From the NCBI GenBank assembly GCA_963803575.1, contig CAWDMW010000002.1, positions 372,001-436,000 of the forward strand: a stretch of 64,000 bases of DNA, in the 5' to 3' direction. Position numbers and translations under genes: made by a program. The notes under the pieces were generated by a model. The model did no database searches, had not been told where the DNA came from, and saw only the letters and a program-made list of their open reading frames with translations. Shown here piece after piece: positions 8,362 through 17,199 of this stretch. This stretch comes from CAWDMW01 sp963803575. GTDB taxonomy: Bacteria; Pseudomonadota; Alphaproteobacteria; Rickettsiales; UBA998. Each line of letters starts with the position of its first letter. Position 1 is the first letter of the stretch.

Positions 8362-8740
8362 CTATGTGTTTTCCATGATGCGTTCAACGTTTGACAATAG
8401 TTCAGCGTCATCAATGGCCATATCTGTTTTGGGAATAATACTGAACTGCCCGTTATTTTCCAGAATAACCCAGTTTGCATCTCCAAGATGGGTCATGCCC
8501 TCGCTGCGTAAAGCTGCGTAAAGCTGCGTAAAGTTCATCCTTTGATATGCGTGTTTTCTTTAGCCCATCATGTAATATTTCACCGTTATGTGTGAGAAGC
8601 GTTGGGGCAGGTTTCACAATGCGGGCAAATATGTCTGATCGGGCGGCACCCCATACCAGAATCCATTGCAAAAATGATCGCCTTTGAGGGTTATGTTTAG
8701 TAAGTTTAATATTAAGCAGCGATGTTGTGCGTATCGTGAC
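8362..8740 (-). pseudogene. remnant of a YetF-type (DUF421) membrane protein gene, frameshifted by a 10-bp repeat
   Basis: On the minus strand the DUF421 C-terminal domain is recognisable: a segment reading KPAPTLLTHNGEILHDG, then KTRISKDELYAALRS. After that the frame is broken by three tandem copies of a 10-bp unit (8503-8532). With two copies the protein would continue in frame as SEGMTHLGDANWVILENNG and on to SIIPKTDMAIDDAELL, ending at the TAG at 8362-8364, a normal family C-terminus. The present frame stops at 8453. The N-terminal transmembrane segments of the family are also missing, so the gene is truncated at both levels. The boundary at the 5' end is approximate, and the remnant runs into the 3' end of the next gene. 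Confidence 0.8.
8503..8532. repeat. three tandem 10-bp units inside the DUF421 remnant
   Basis: The unit GCTGCGTAAA is present three times in a row. A 10-bp unit shifts the frame with each gain or loss; two copies restore the DUF421 reading frame, three (as here) break it. Confidence 0.95.
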
Positions 8741-9206
8741 GTTCAAAGAGATCTTTAATTTTATCTTTTTGATCGCTGTTTTTGGCATCCACAGAGATTA
8801 AAATTGCTCCATTTTTAATTTTGTCTTCGTATAGTTTCGCTTCATGCTCAGTCATGCCAGCGCCGACTAATCCGCCGACTAATCCACCTGTCGCTGCACC
8901 TGCTCCAAGTCCTGCGAGTGTGGATGCTAATGCACCACTAACGACAATGTTGAGTCCTGGTACCGCCATAGCGGTTGCAGTTGCCAATCCGCCAATAATA
9001 GCGCCTACTACCCCACCAATTGATGCGCCAATACCAGTGCCTTCTGCTGCTTTAGTACTTGTTTCAATGTTAAATGAATGCCCCCGCGTATCATCGCTTG
9101 CAATGGCACTAATCTGCCTTTCTTCTACATCTAGCTGTTCTAGTTCTAGCAATACGGCCTCTGCTGCAGTAGAGGTTTTGAATGTTGCATTAATACGATT
9201 TGACAT
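8712..9206 (-). CDS. glycine-zipper, general-stress-type protein (YflT/DUF1269-like)
   Basis: A 164-residue protein of the layout seen in general stress 17M/YflT-like and DUF1269 proteins: an N-terminal ferredoxin-like half (MSNRINATFKTSTAAEAVLLELE) resembling proteins that sense or buffer stress, a central double glycine-zipper (GASIGGVVGAIIGGLA; AGLGAGAATGGLVGGLVGAG, about residues 59-115) able to insert as a membrane hairpin, and a C-terminal alpha/beta segment ending in a short helix (KDKIKDLFERHD). It lies directly upstream of the DUF421 remnant; in many genomes such genes sit in general stress clusters. Exact function unknown. Confidence 0.75.
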   Translation of the reverse strand: MSNRINATFKTSTAAEAVLLELEQLDVEERQISAIASDDTRGHSFNIETSTKAAEGTGIGASIGGVVGAIIGGLATATAMAVPGLNIVVSGALASTLAGLGAGAATGGLVGGLVGAGMTEHEAKLYEDKIKNGAILISVDAKNSDQKDKIKDLFERHDTHNIAA

Positions 9207-9468
9207 AATATCTTCCCTTGTAGTTGAATAAGTTGTATATCAACATAGAACATATAGCTTTGCCATATTTAGTGTAATCAAAGTTTGTAAAAATACTATA
9301 AATCAATAATTCTCCTATAGTTAGCTTGACTTATAGTAGGGTATTACCTTACCTTTACATGGTTATTACATGTCTATACATGTTGACCAGTGGAACGTTT
9401 GTTGTTTGCTGGCGTTTGCTTCACGGACTTCGATGCGTTTTGCTGATTGTTGTTTCGTTTTTACTAAA

Positions 9469-9879
9469 ATGGATTCTTCGAATCATTCCGAGTTTCGTCT
9501 TTCCCATCCTCATTTGTTTGAGGATTTAAGCCAGCATCCAACTATGGTTGCTTGGAGTACGAAGAATTATCGAACAAAACGTTACGGAGATACTTTGGAA
9601 CAAATTTTCCCCTTCAATCCTTTCTATGAAGATGGGAGGGGACGAGAAAGAAGTATTTCAGTAAAGGATATATCTCAGCTCCTAGGTTCTGTTATAGACA
9701 AAATCGAATACTTTCATGGAGAGTTCTCTATGGGAGTGCTTGAGAAGATGGGGGATTCCCAGATAGTATTCTTTTCTCAATCGTGTTCGGCAGTAATTCA
9801 CAACCAGAAAAATGAAAGGAAAAAGAACAAAACTGATGTTTCTGATGAAACATTAGATCTTTTCGAAGAAGATCACTAA
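9469..9879 (+). CDS. hypothetical protein
   Basis: A protein of about 136 residues if started at the ATG at 9469 (MDSSNHSEF); the frame is also open from an ATG at 9370, whose extra 33 residues are cysteine-rich and look non-coding. It contains a helix-rich central part (SISVKDISQLLGSVIDKIEY) and a basic then acidic end (NERKKNKTD, LDLFEEDH). No membrane segment or known motif. A strong terminator 17 bases after the stop supports a real gene. Function unknown. Confidence 0.6.
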   Translation: MDSSNHSEFRLSHPHLFEDLSQHPTMVAWSTKNYRTKRYGDTLEQIFPFNPFYEDGRGRERSISVKDISQLLGSVIDKIEYFHGEFSMGVLEKMGDSQIVFFSQSCSAVIHNQKNERKKNKTDVSDETLDLFEEDH

Positions 9880-9896
9880 TGATCTTTAACCCTGAT

Positions 9897-9932
9897 ATCC
9901 GCCCCACCTAATGGTGTGAGCGGATTTTTTTT
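9897..9932 (+). terminator. Rho-independent terminator
   Basis: ATCCGC (9897-9902) pairs with GCGGAT (9920-9925), with an inner CACC/GGTG, followed by eight T. It separates the hypothetical gene at 9469 from ispH. Confidence 0.9.
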
Positions 9933-9959
9933 GCCTTTTTGGGGCGATTCGCTTATGGT

Positions 9960-10931
9960 ATGACCATGGTTGTATCGTATCCTTCTACTATCTATTTGTG
10001 TGAGCCACGCGGCTTTTGTGCGGGCGTGGAGCGGGCGATTCAGATTGTAGAACTGGCACTCAAGAAGTATGCCCCGCCCATTTATGTACGCCACGAGATT
10101 GTGCATAATCGCTGGGTGGTGGACGATTTGAAATCACGTGGGGTGGTGTTTGTAACAGAAGTTTCCGAGATACCAGATGGAGCGATTACCATTTTTTCTG
10201 CGCATGGTATTTCCGAGAAAGTAGAGAATGAAGCACGTTTGCGTGATTTGCCTGCTATTGATGCGACCTGCCCGCTGGTAACCAAGGTACATACGGAAGC
10301 ACAACGCTATGAAGCGTTGGGCAAGCAGATTATTCTGATCGGCCATACCGGACACCCTGAAGTGGAAGGCACAATGGGACGGGTGCGCCAGCCTATGTTG
10401 CTGGTCAGTGATGTGGATGAAGTGGCCGCATTGCAGGTGAAAGACCCGCAGCAACTGGCATTTGTGACGCAAACGACACTGAGTGTCGATGATACGAAAG
10501 TGATAATTGATGCATTACGCGCGCGGTTCCCTTCTATTGCAGGCCCGGACACGCGTGACATTTGCTATGCCACGCAAAACCGTCAAAATGCAGTGAAAGC
10601 ACTGGAAGGGCTGACGGATATTTTACTGGTGGTGGGATCTGTGAATAGCTCTAACTCTAACCGTTTGCGGGATTTGGGTGAAGAAATTGGGATGGATGCA
10701 TACCTGATTGACGATGCACGTATGTTAGATCCGCGCTGGCTGGAAGGAAAGCGCGCGATAGGTATTACCGCCGGTGCATCTGCCCCTGAGCGGCTGGTGG
10801 AAGAATTGATTGATGCATTGCAGGCGATTAATCCTTGCAGGGTGGAGCCATTACTTTATAAGAAAGAATCCACGGTGTTTAAGTTGCCTGCCATATTGCA
10901 GCAGGATAATGCTTCTGCGACCGTGGTATAA
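9960..10931 (+). CDS. ispH: 4-hydroxy-3-methylbut-2-enyl diphosphate reductase
   Basis: Last enzyme of the MEP isoprenoid pathway; reduces HMBPP to IPP and DMAPP with a [4Fe-4S] cluster. The three cluster cysteines are visible in PRGFCAGVERA (Cys20), DATCPLVTK and DICYATQNRQ, along with substrate-binding His residues in VRHEIVHN and GHTGHPEV. I choose the ATG at 9960 (MTMVVSYPSTIYLCEP); a TTG at 9939 in the same frame lies in the tail of the preceding terminator and is less likely. dxs, the first enzyme of the same pathway, is at 46956. ychF follows with 33 bp between. Confidence 0.97.
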   Translation: MTMVVSYPSTIYLCEPRGFCAGVERAIQIVELALKKYAPPIYVRHEIVHNRWVVDDLKSRGVVFVTEVSEIPDGAITIFSAHGISEKVENEARLRDLPAIDATCPLVTKVHTEAQRYEALGKQIILIGHTGHPEVEGTMGRVRQPMLLVSDVDEVAALQVKDPQQLAFVTQTTLSVDDTKVIIDALRARFPSIAGPDTRDICYATQNRQNAVKALEGLTDILLVVGSVNSSNSNRLRDLGEEIGMDAYLIDDARMLDPRWLEGKRAIGITAGASAPERLVEELIDALQAINPCRVEPLLYKKESTVFKLPAILQQDNASATVV

Positions 10932-10964
10932 CATTTGACCTAAACCTCAACGGAGATTAAGCGC

Positions 10965-12074
10965 ATGGGCTTTACCTGTGGCATTGTTGGCTTACCCAAT
11001 GTAGGAAAATCAACCCTGTTTAATGCATTGCTTTCACAACAACAGGCGGAAGCCGCCAATTACCCGTTTTGTACGATTGAGCCAAATAATGGCCGCGTGG
11101 CGGTGCCAGATGAGCGGCTGGAGCGTATTGCAACAATTGCGAATTCAGCAGTGACATTGCCAACCCAACTGGAATTTGTGGATATTGCCGGACTGGTGCG
11201 CGGTGCCAGCAAAGGGGAAGGGCTGGGCAATCAGTTTCTCTCGCATATTCGGGAAGTGGACGCGATTATTTATATGCTGCGGTGCTTTGATGATGATGAT
11301 ATTACGCATGTGGAAGGGTCAGTTGATCCATTGCGTGACTGGGAAATCATTGAAACCGAGCTGATTTTAGCCGATATGGAATCGCTGGAAAAGCGTAAGG
11401 TAGCGCTGGAAAAACGCCTGCGTGGACAAGACAAAGAAGCAGCTGCACTGATGCCGTTGGTGGATGCCGGACTGGCACTGGCGGCTCAAGGAAAGGCGTT
11501 GCGTCCTCTATGGCAGGATGCGGCTGATGCGGAAGAAAAAGCGCTGGTGCAACAATTGAACTTGTTGACCACCAAGCCGGTAATGGCAGTGTGCAACGTG
11601 GATGAAGACGCTGCGGCTACAGGTAATAGCTATAGTGCTAAAGTGCAGGAATTTTGTGCGCAACATGTGCTTGGGTGTGTGGTGGTGTCTGCGGCGATTG
11701 AAGCCGAGATTGCTATGCTGGAGACAGCAGAGGAACGCCGCGAGTTTCTGGATACGTTGGGGCTGGAGCAGACTGGTTTAGCGCGTATTATTCAGGAAGG
11801 ATATGGGTTGCTGGATCTGATTACGTTCTTTACAGCAGGCCCCAAGGAAGCACGTGCATGGACAGTCCATGCCGGTGCCAAAGCCCCGCAAGCAGCTGGC
11901 CGGATTCATACGGATTTTGAGAAAGGCTTTATCCGTGCCGAAACCATTGCTTACGCAGATTACGTGACGTTGGGCGGCGAGCAGGCTGCAAAGGATGCCG
12001 GAAAATTGCGTCTGGAAGGTAAAGAATACCTTGTGAAAGATGGCGATATTTTCCATTTTCGGTTTAATGTTTGA
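10965..12074 (+). CDS. ychF: redox-regulated/ribosome-binding ATPase YchF (OBG family)
   Basis: Universally conserved P-loop protein that prefers ATP over GTP and binds ribosomes. The 369-residue product has the G1 motif GLPNVGKST at 9-17, G3 DIAGLVRGAS near 73-82, the unusual G4 with CNVDED in place of NKxD (which explains ATP preference in the family), a coiled-coil hairpin in the middle and a C-terminal TGS domain with GFIRAETIAYADY. Length is standard. Likely in one transcript with ispH. Confidence 0.97.
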   Translation: MGFTCGIVGLPNVGKSTLFNALLSQQQAEAANYPFCTIEPNNGRVAVPDERLERIATIANSAVTLPTQLEFVDIAGLVRGASKGEGLGNQFLSHIREVDAIIYMLRCFDDDDITHVEGSVDPLRDWEIIETELILADMESLEKRKVALEKRLRGQDKEAAALMPLVDAGLALAAQGKALRPLWQDAADAEEKALVQQLNLLTTKPVMAVCNVDEDAAATGNSYSAKVQEFCAQHVLGCVVVSAAIEAEIAMLETAEERREFLDTLGLEQTGLARIIQEGYGLLDLITFFTAGPKEARAWTVHAGAKAPQAAGRIHTDFEKGFIRAETIAYADYVTLGGEQAAKDAGKLRLEGKEYLVKDGDIFHFRFNV

Positions 12075-12084
12075 TATTCAAGGC

Positions 12085-12128
12085 AAAAAAATACCTTACT
12101 CTTTTGCTATAGGCACAAGGGTAAGGTA
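12085..12128 (-). terminator. Rho-independent terminator of the ATP-grasp gene
   Basis: TACCTTAC (12092-12099) pairs with GTAAGGTA (12121-12128). On the minus strand this stem is followed by a T-run (complement of the A-run at 12085-12091), fitting the end of the gene at 12145-13032. Confidence 0.8.
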
Positions 12129-12144
12129 AGTCGAAAAAGGTTTA

Positions 12145-13032
12145 TTACACTTCGCGGGCTATTTTTAATGCATGTTCGATATACATGCCGGCCACATCTG
12201 TGCCCAGTAGATCGTCAATCAAGAACCCAGGGGAAACATTGACTTCCAGTACCCATGTTTTACCATGGTAATCTACCAGCAAGTCAATGGCACCTGCCTT
12301 CATGTAGCAAGCGCGTGAGGCTTTAACCGCCAGCAGCTCCTGCTCATTTGTTAAGGTGATAGGTTCATATGTGCCACCAAGTGATATATTGGCACGTGAC
12401 TCTCCCTTTGCAGGAATTCGTTTACCTGCGACATATACGTCATCCTCAAAGACAAGGACGCGTATATCGTGCTGGTAAGGTATACGCTCTTGAAGCAGAA
12501 TCGGGCTACTCGCAAGTAGTGTTTTAACGACTGAGTTGAGCATACCAATTCGAGGAAGATCCTCGAAAATAAAGACGCTGGCACCTTCGGCGCCATCTGC
12601 GGCTTTAATGCAAATACCATGAGTCATGTCGATGAATGAAAATGCAGTCTCTAACTGCCACTCATGAGATACCATGAGTGTTTTTGGAGTCGGAATATTT
12701 GCTGCAAAAAGAGTCAGGAACGTGGCCATTTTATCATGACATATTCCAAACCCTTGCATTGTACCGACTGCTAGAGGATATTGAGATTCCAGCACTTGGA
12801 TAAGTGGTTGGCACCATTGCATGTCAGGGCTTTTAATACGTGGGAGGATAACGTCTCCTCTATATTCCTGACCTTTATACATAGCCCGAAATTGACCATT
12901 ATGAGGCAAAATAGCATATCCTTTTAAAGGAAGAACTTTAACGCTATGCCCCTTCTGAACCGCCATTTTGGCAAGTCTGGTGGTATGCTTATCTTCATTC
13001 GATCCGGATTCAGACAGAATTAAAATTTCCAC
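12145..13032 (-). CDS. RimK-like ATP-grasp ligase
   Basis: A 295-residue member of the RimK/ATP-grasp group, which joins glutamate or similar amino acids to a carboxylate by an acyl-phosphate. Visible: the N-terminal pre-ATP-grasp domain (MEILILSESG), KMATFLTLFAANIPTPKT near 102-119 (RimK-type kinase signature), glycine-rich loop DGAEGASVF near 146-154 and the metal-binding C-terminal motif VLEVNVSPGF near 264-273 with Glu and Asn ligands. RimK itself modifies ribosomal protein S6; other members make cofactors or peptides. The substrate cannot be told here. It is a single-gene unit with its own terminator, ended upstream by an IS1 insertion about 75 bp before its start, which could affect its promoter. 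Confidence 0.85.
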   Translation of the reverse strand: MEILILSESGSNEDKHTTRLAKMAVQKGHSVKVLPLKGYAILPHNGQFRAMYKGQEYRGDVILPRIKSPDMQWCQPLIQVLESQYPLAVGTMQGFGICHDKMATFLTLFAANIPTPKTLMVSHEWQLETAFSFIDMTHGICIKAADGAEGASVFIFEDLPRIGMLNSVVKTLLASSPILLQERIPYQHDIRVLVFEDDVYVAGKRIPAKGESRANISLGGTYEPITLTNEQELLAVKASRACYMKAGAIDLLVDYHGKTWVLEVNVSPGFLIDDLLGTDVAGMYIEHALKIAREV

Positions 13033-13106
13033 AGTTAATGTGTGTATTTACTAAACAACAATTCGACATGGAACTGGAAGAACACCCTGAACGGATAAAA
13101 CGCGCG

Positions 13107-13859
13107 GGAACTGTTTCATTAGCATAGTTTATATGATATAGTATTTCTGCAATTGCAAGGAGGTGTTATGTATTGTTCACGCTGTGGTTCGACGGCTTGT
13201 TTCAAGAATGGTAAGATGCGAGGCAAGCAGCGTTTTCGCTGCAAGGGTTGTGGATATAACTTCACGAACTCGCATGGTCTCGGCTATCCCCCTGCATTAA
13301 AGTTGCAGGCATTTCAGTTATATACAGAGAATATGGGTATACGAAGCATTGCCAGATTTCTGGGTGTCAGCCCCTCTACGGTGATGCGTTGGCTGCGCGA
13401 TGAAGGTCGTGATATAATGGCTAAAATCAAGAATTCACTGCCCGATGCACTGCCTCCGCAGGACATTATTGAGATTGATGAGATGTGGCATTACACCCAA
13501 AAAAACGCCGAAAATTATGGGTATGGGTTGCTGTATCTCGCCTCACACGACGCATTCTCGCCATCGAAATTGGCTCTCGTGGCGCTAAAACGCTGAAGCG
13601 ACTCTGGGCAAAGTTGGCGCATCTCAGGCCTTTTTGCGTGGCAACAGACGAGTGGAAGGTTTACCAGAAAATCATTCCAAAAAAATTGCTTATACAAACA
13701 AAAAAACTCACCTCAACTGTAGAATCCGTCAATGGTCAGATCCGAAACTACCTTGCTAGATTCAATCGCAAAACAAAACGATACTCAAAATCACCCGAAA
13801 TGGTCGAAACTTCACTGTACATGCTGTGGGTACAAAAACTATGCTAATACAACAGTACC
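13107..13859 (+). mobile_element. IS1 family insertion sequence, copy 1
   Basis: A 753-bp element bounded by imperfect inverted repeats (left GGAACTGTTTCATTAGCA, right end matching at 18 of 21 positions). An almost identical copy of the same length lies at 32532-33284. No clear 8-9 bp target duplication is visible at this copy. Inserted between the divergent ATP-grasp gene and zapE. Confidence 0.93.
13168..13847 (+). CDS. IS1 transposase, made by -1 frameshift
   Basis: IS1-type DDE transposase. The ATG at 13168 follows a perfect AAGGAGG site. The first frame (to 13596) encodes an N-terminal zinc finger (CSRCGSTACFKNG and CKGCGYNF, four Cys), a helix-turn-helix (GIRSIARFLGVSPSTV) and the start of the catalytic domain, IEIDEMWHY. 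The second frame continues with LWVWVAVSRLTRRILA and CVATDEWKVY, ending with the ESVNGQIRNYLARF region (catalytic Glu). The switch happens at the canonical slippery heptamer A AAA AAC at 13500-13506. All catalytic parts are present, so the element is likely competent. Confidence 0.92.
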
Positions 13860-13957
13860 AAAATATGTAACAGGCGCGTCAGGGTTTCTGGCGCGTCTGC
13901 ATACGTTTAGCGCATTTTACTGGTGTTTTTAGTCTGGAAGCGTTACGCCCATAAGCC

Positions 13958-15061
13958 ATGTCACACAGCCCACTTTCCCGTTATCACCAACTGATTGAAC
14001 AATGCGAACTGACGCCTGATGCTGGCCAGCAGGAAGTGGCGGAAGCGTTGGAAACATTGTACCATGCGATGCAGTCGGATGCATTACCGTCTGGTGGGGG
14101 GCGGAGTTTTCTCTCACGCTTATTTGCGGCGGATTCATCCCCTGATACGCCTAAGGGGCTATATTTATGGGGAGGTGTTGGACGTGGCAAGTCTATGTTG
14201 ATGGATATGTTTTATGATTCCCTCATCAGCATTACTGCCAAGAAGCGCGTACATTTTCATGCCTTTATGCAGGATGTCCATGCACGCATTCACACTTACC
14301 GTGCGGATGGGGAAACAGACCCGTTAAAGCAGGTGGCTGATGCATGGTCACGTGATTATCAATTGCTCTGTTTTGATGAATTGCAGGTGCATGACATTAC
14401 GGATGCGATGTTGCTGGCACGCTTATTTGGGTATTTCTTTGAGAAAGGCGTGGTGGTCGTGTTTACGTCTAATCGCCCGCCGGAAGATTTGTATCTTAAT
14501 GGGTTGCAGCGTGAGCGGTTTTTGCCGTTTATTGCTTTGATTGGGCAGCATACGGATGTGTTGGAAATACGTACAGAGCGCGATTTCCGCCAGCAACGAC
14601 TGGCCGCATTGCAACAGCGCTACCTTGCGCCTGTCACGGATGACACGCAACATAGTTTAAAGCAGATGTTTGCCGAGCTGACCGGACATATGCCGGCTAA
14701 GCCCATGAGCTTTACGGTGCAGGGGCGCAATATTACCATAGATAAAGCGTGTGGTGATGTGGGATGGTGTACGTTTGACACGTTATGTGACCGACCGCTG
14801 GGGGCAAAGGATTATCTGGAGCTGGCGCAATTATACAAGGTGCTGTTTATTGACGGTATCCCTGTGATGACGCCCGAACATCGCAATCAAGCCAAACGGT
14901 TTGTAACATTAATTGATGCGCTTTATGAGGCGGAAACAACCTTGTTTTGTACTGCGCAAGCAATGCCGGAAGCATTGTATGATGCAGGTGACGGCCACTT
15001 TGAGTTTGAACGCACGTCCTCGCGGTTGCGTGAGATGATGTCTGAAGCGTATGGGCGTTGA
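13958..15061 (+). CDS. zapE: cell division protein ZapE (AFG1-like ATPase)
   Basis: AAA-type P-loop ATPase that associates with the division ring and lowers FtsZ ring stability; the mitochondrial homologue is AFG1/LACE1. The 367-residue product has Walker A GGVGRGKSMLMD near 72-83, the family signature VHFHAFMQDVHARIH near 94-108, Walker B LLCFDELQVHDITDA near 134-148 and a sensor region VFTSNRPPEDLY near 168-179. Length is typical. The promoter region is only about 100 bp from the IS1 right end. Confidence 0.95.
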   Translation: MSHSPLSRYHQLIEQCELTPDAGQQEVAEALETLYHAMQSDALPSGGGRSFLSRLFAADSSPDTPKGLYLWGGVGRGKSMLMDMFYDSLISITAKKRVHFHAFMQDVHARIHTYRADGETDPLKQVADAWSRDYQLLCFDELQVHDITDAMLLARLFGYFFEKGVVVVFTSNRPPEDLYLNGLQRERFLPFIALIGQHTDVLEIRTERDFRQQRLAALQQRYLAPVTDDTQHSLKQMFAELTGHMPAKPMSFTVQGRNITIDKACGDVGWCTFDTLCDRPLGAKDYLELAQLYKVLFIDGIPVMTPEHRNQAKRFVTLIDALYEAETTLFCTAQAMPEALYDAGDGHFEFERTSSRLREMMSEAYGR

Positions 15062-15117
15062 TGGTGAGTGGATAAAGAAAGAAGCGTCATTGACGCCTCT
15101 ATGTGAGTGGGGTGTTC

Positions 15118-15342
15118 TTAGTTTATCCGTATCCATATTTGATGGATGATTAGAACTACAAGAGCTAAAATGATAACTTTCCCTTCTGCACTAAAGACCT
15201 TAACAACCTTTGCGTTCGGTCGGGCGCGATCTTTAAAGGATTTAGCTATATGATAGTCCTTGAAGAACCCGTGAACTTGTTTGAAGCCTCTTGTCGTTGA
15301 AACAACTTTGTATCCTGTAATAAACTGTTCAAACCTTTCCAT
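15118..15342 (-). CDS. small hypothetical protein with C-terminal membrane segment
   Basis: About 74 residues if started at the ATG at 15342 (MERFEQFITGYKVVST); an upstream ATG at 15381 would add 13 hydrophobic residues. The N-terminal part is basic and polar, followed by a single C-terminal hydrophobic stretch (VIILALVVLIIHQIWI), as in tail-anchored inner-membrane proteins. Not recognised. It sits between zapE and the riboflavin operon on the opposite strand. Confidence 0.5.
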   Translation of the reverse strand: MERFEQFITGYKVVSTTRGFKQVHGFFKDYHIAKSFKDRARPNAKVVKVFSAEGKVIILALVVLIIHQIWIRIN

Positions 15343-15510
15343 TATATTTAAGACTACTGAAAAATAGCCAAAATAAAGCAATGCACTATATCAGTGTAAA
15401 CAATGATATGCTTTCAATCATACCTGATTCCATACAATGAAACAAGACTGCAAATTAACATCTTTTAAATATTTGCGTTATGTAGTGTGAGGTATTACAT
15501 AGTGGTATCT

Positions 15511-16581
15511 ATGAATAAAGACACTGATTACATGCGTTATGCGCTAAGGCTGGCGCAGCGTGCAAAAGGGCGATGCGCAGAAAATCCGGCGGTGGGCTGC
15601 GTATTGGTGCGCGGTGGCCACATTGTCGGGCAGGGCTGGACACAGGCAGGCGGGCGGCCTCACGCTGAAACGCAGGCGCTTTTGAGTGCAGGTGAACAGG
15701 CGCGCGGAGCCATGGCTTACGTTACGCTAGAGCCATGCGCTCATACTGGAAAGACGCCGCCATGTGCAACTGCCTTGATCAAGGCAGGCATTGCACATGT
15801 GGTGGTGGCGTGTATGGATGATGATGATCGTGTGTCAGGTAAGGGTATTACCATGTTACGCGAGGCGGGGTGTTGCGTAGAGATCGGGGTGCTAGCAAAA
15901 GAAGCGCAAGCCATGAATGCCGGATTCTTTCGGCGTTTAAGGCGGGGATTGCCTTATATTACTGTCAAGATCGCCACCTCGGCGGATGAGCGTATCACCA
16001 ACCCTACACATGGCCAGTGGGTTACGTCTGCGAATGCCCGCGAGCATGGCCATCATCTGCGCCGAACGCATGACGCAATAGTCACAGGCATTGGTACCGT
16101 GCTGGCCGATGATCCGGCGCTTACCTGTCGTTTGTCTGGCTTGCATGATGTATCCCCTATACCGGTGGTGCTGGACAGGCAGTTGCGTATTCCTTTGTCC
16201 AGCCAGTTAGTGCAAGATGGTCGCTTATGGCTTATAACACATGAAGGGATGCGTAGCACCGCGAAAGTGAAGGCACTGGAAAATGCAGGGGTACGTGTGT
16301 TTTATGGTGATGGCAGTTTCACGCACGCTATGCAGATATTGGCACGTCAGGGCATCAATGATGCATTGATTGAGGGCGGGCAAACGCTGACACATACCGC
16401 GCTGCAAAGTGGTATCGCGAATCAGCTTTACTGGTTTCAGGCATCGCATATGGTGGGTGAAGCTGGAATGGCTGCATGGCCTGCGCCCTATACGTTACGT
16501 GATATGTTGCACCGCATCTCTTTTGAAACACACCGCCTACTGCACGAAGAGTTGCATATTGTGGCGTTACCAACTACATAA
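15511..16581 (+). CDS. ribD: riboflavin biosynthesis deaminase/reductase
   Basis: Bifunctional enzyme of riboflavin synthesis: the N-terminal deaminase acts on the 2,5-diaminopyrimidine ribotide and the C-terminal reductase on the resulting uracil. The zinc-site motif PHAETQALLSAG and the PCAHTGKTPPC motif are intact in the N-terminal 110 residues. The reductase half has VKIATSADERI (substrate/NADPH side), GIGTVLADDPALTCR and a late GG nucleotide-binding segment (INDALIEGGQTL). I start at the ATG at 15511 (MNKDTDYMRYALRLA); an ATG at 15487 is in frame. First gene of ribD-ribE-ribB. I looked for an FMN riboswitch upstream and did not see one. Confidence 0.96.
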   Translation: MNKDTDYMRYALRLAQRAKGRCAENPAVGCVLVRGGHIVGQGWTQAGGRPHAETQALLSAGEQARGAMAYVTLEPCAHTGKTPPCATALIKAGIAHVVVACMDDDDRVSGKGITMLREAGCCVEIGVLAKEAQAMNAGFFRRLRRGLPYITVKIATSADERITNPTHGQWVTSANAREHGHHLRRTHDAIVTGIGTVLADDPALTCRLSGLHDVSPIPVVLDRQLRIPLSSQLVQDGRLWLITHEGMRSTAKVKALENAGVRVFYGDGSFTHAMQILARQGINDALIEGGQTLTHTALQSGIANQLYWFQASHMVGEAGMAAWPAPYTLRDMLHRISFETHRLLHEELHIVALPTT

Positions 16582-16590
16582 ACAGCTAAT

Positions 16591-17199
16591 ATGTTTACAG
16601 GAATCATTACAGGGCTTGGTACGGTGCAAGCTATGACAGACACGGATGCAGAGCGCCAGTGTGTCATACGCAGCCCGTATATGGTAGAGACGATTGCGTT
16701 GGGTGCGTCGATTGCCCATGACGGGTGCTGCCTGACGGTCACGCATATTGACACTGAAACTCAGTGTTACAATGTGCATATCTCACCTCACACATTGGAG
16801 CATACAACACTTGGCGCATGGGAAGAAGGCCGCTCGGTAAATCTGGAACGCGCATTGAAGATGGGTGATGAGCTGGGCGGGCATCTAGTGAGTGGCCATG
16901 TGGATGGGTTGGCGCAAGTGATGGATATGCAGCGCGAAGGCGAGTCATGGCATTATCGTTTATCTGCGCCCGAAGCACTAATGGTGTATATTGCTGACAA
17001 AGGTTCCGTGACACTGGATGGTGTGTCTTTGACAGTAACGTATGTTAGAGGCAATCAGTTTGGCCTAACCATTATTCCACACACATTGGAACACACGACA
17101 CTTAGCGACTGGCATAAAGGCAGAGCCGTGAATCTGGAAGTGGATATGCTGGCGCGGTATGTGCATCGTTTACTGCCACCACAGGCGGCAATTGCATGA
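16591..17199 (+). CDS. ribE: riboflavin synthase, alpha subunit
   Basis: Dismutates two 6,7-dimethyl-8-ribityllumazine molecules to riboflavin. The 202-residue protein shows the two homologous lumazine-binding barrels: the first opens MFTGIITGLGTV with CLTVTHID and HTLEHTTLG, the second with SGHVDGLAQV, DGVSLTVTYV and the repeated HTLEHTTLSDW. Lies 9 bp after ribD and overlaps the next gene by ATGA. Confidence 0.96.
   Translation: MFTGIITGLGTVQAMTDTDAERQCVIRSPYMVETIALGASIAHDGCCLTVTHIDTETQCYNVHISPHTLEHTTLGAWEEGRSVNLERALKMGDELGGHLVSGHVDGLAQVMDMQREGESWHYRLSAPEALMVYIADKGSVTLDGVSLTVTYVRGNQFGLTIIPHTLEHTTLSDWHKGRAVNLEVDMLARYVHRLLPPQAAIA

Noticed and set aside
13099..13868. 8-9 bp target duplication around IS1 copy 1
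   Set aside because: The bases on the two sides (AAACGCGCG and AAAATATGT) do not match.
15382..15510. FMN riboswitch upstream of ribD
   Set aside because: None of the conserved RFN-element blocks could be found in this short AT-rich stretch.
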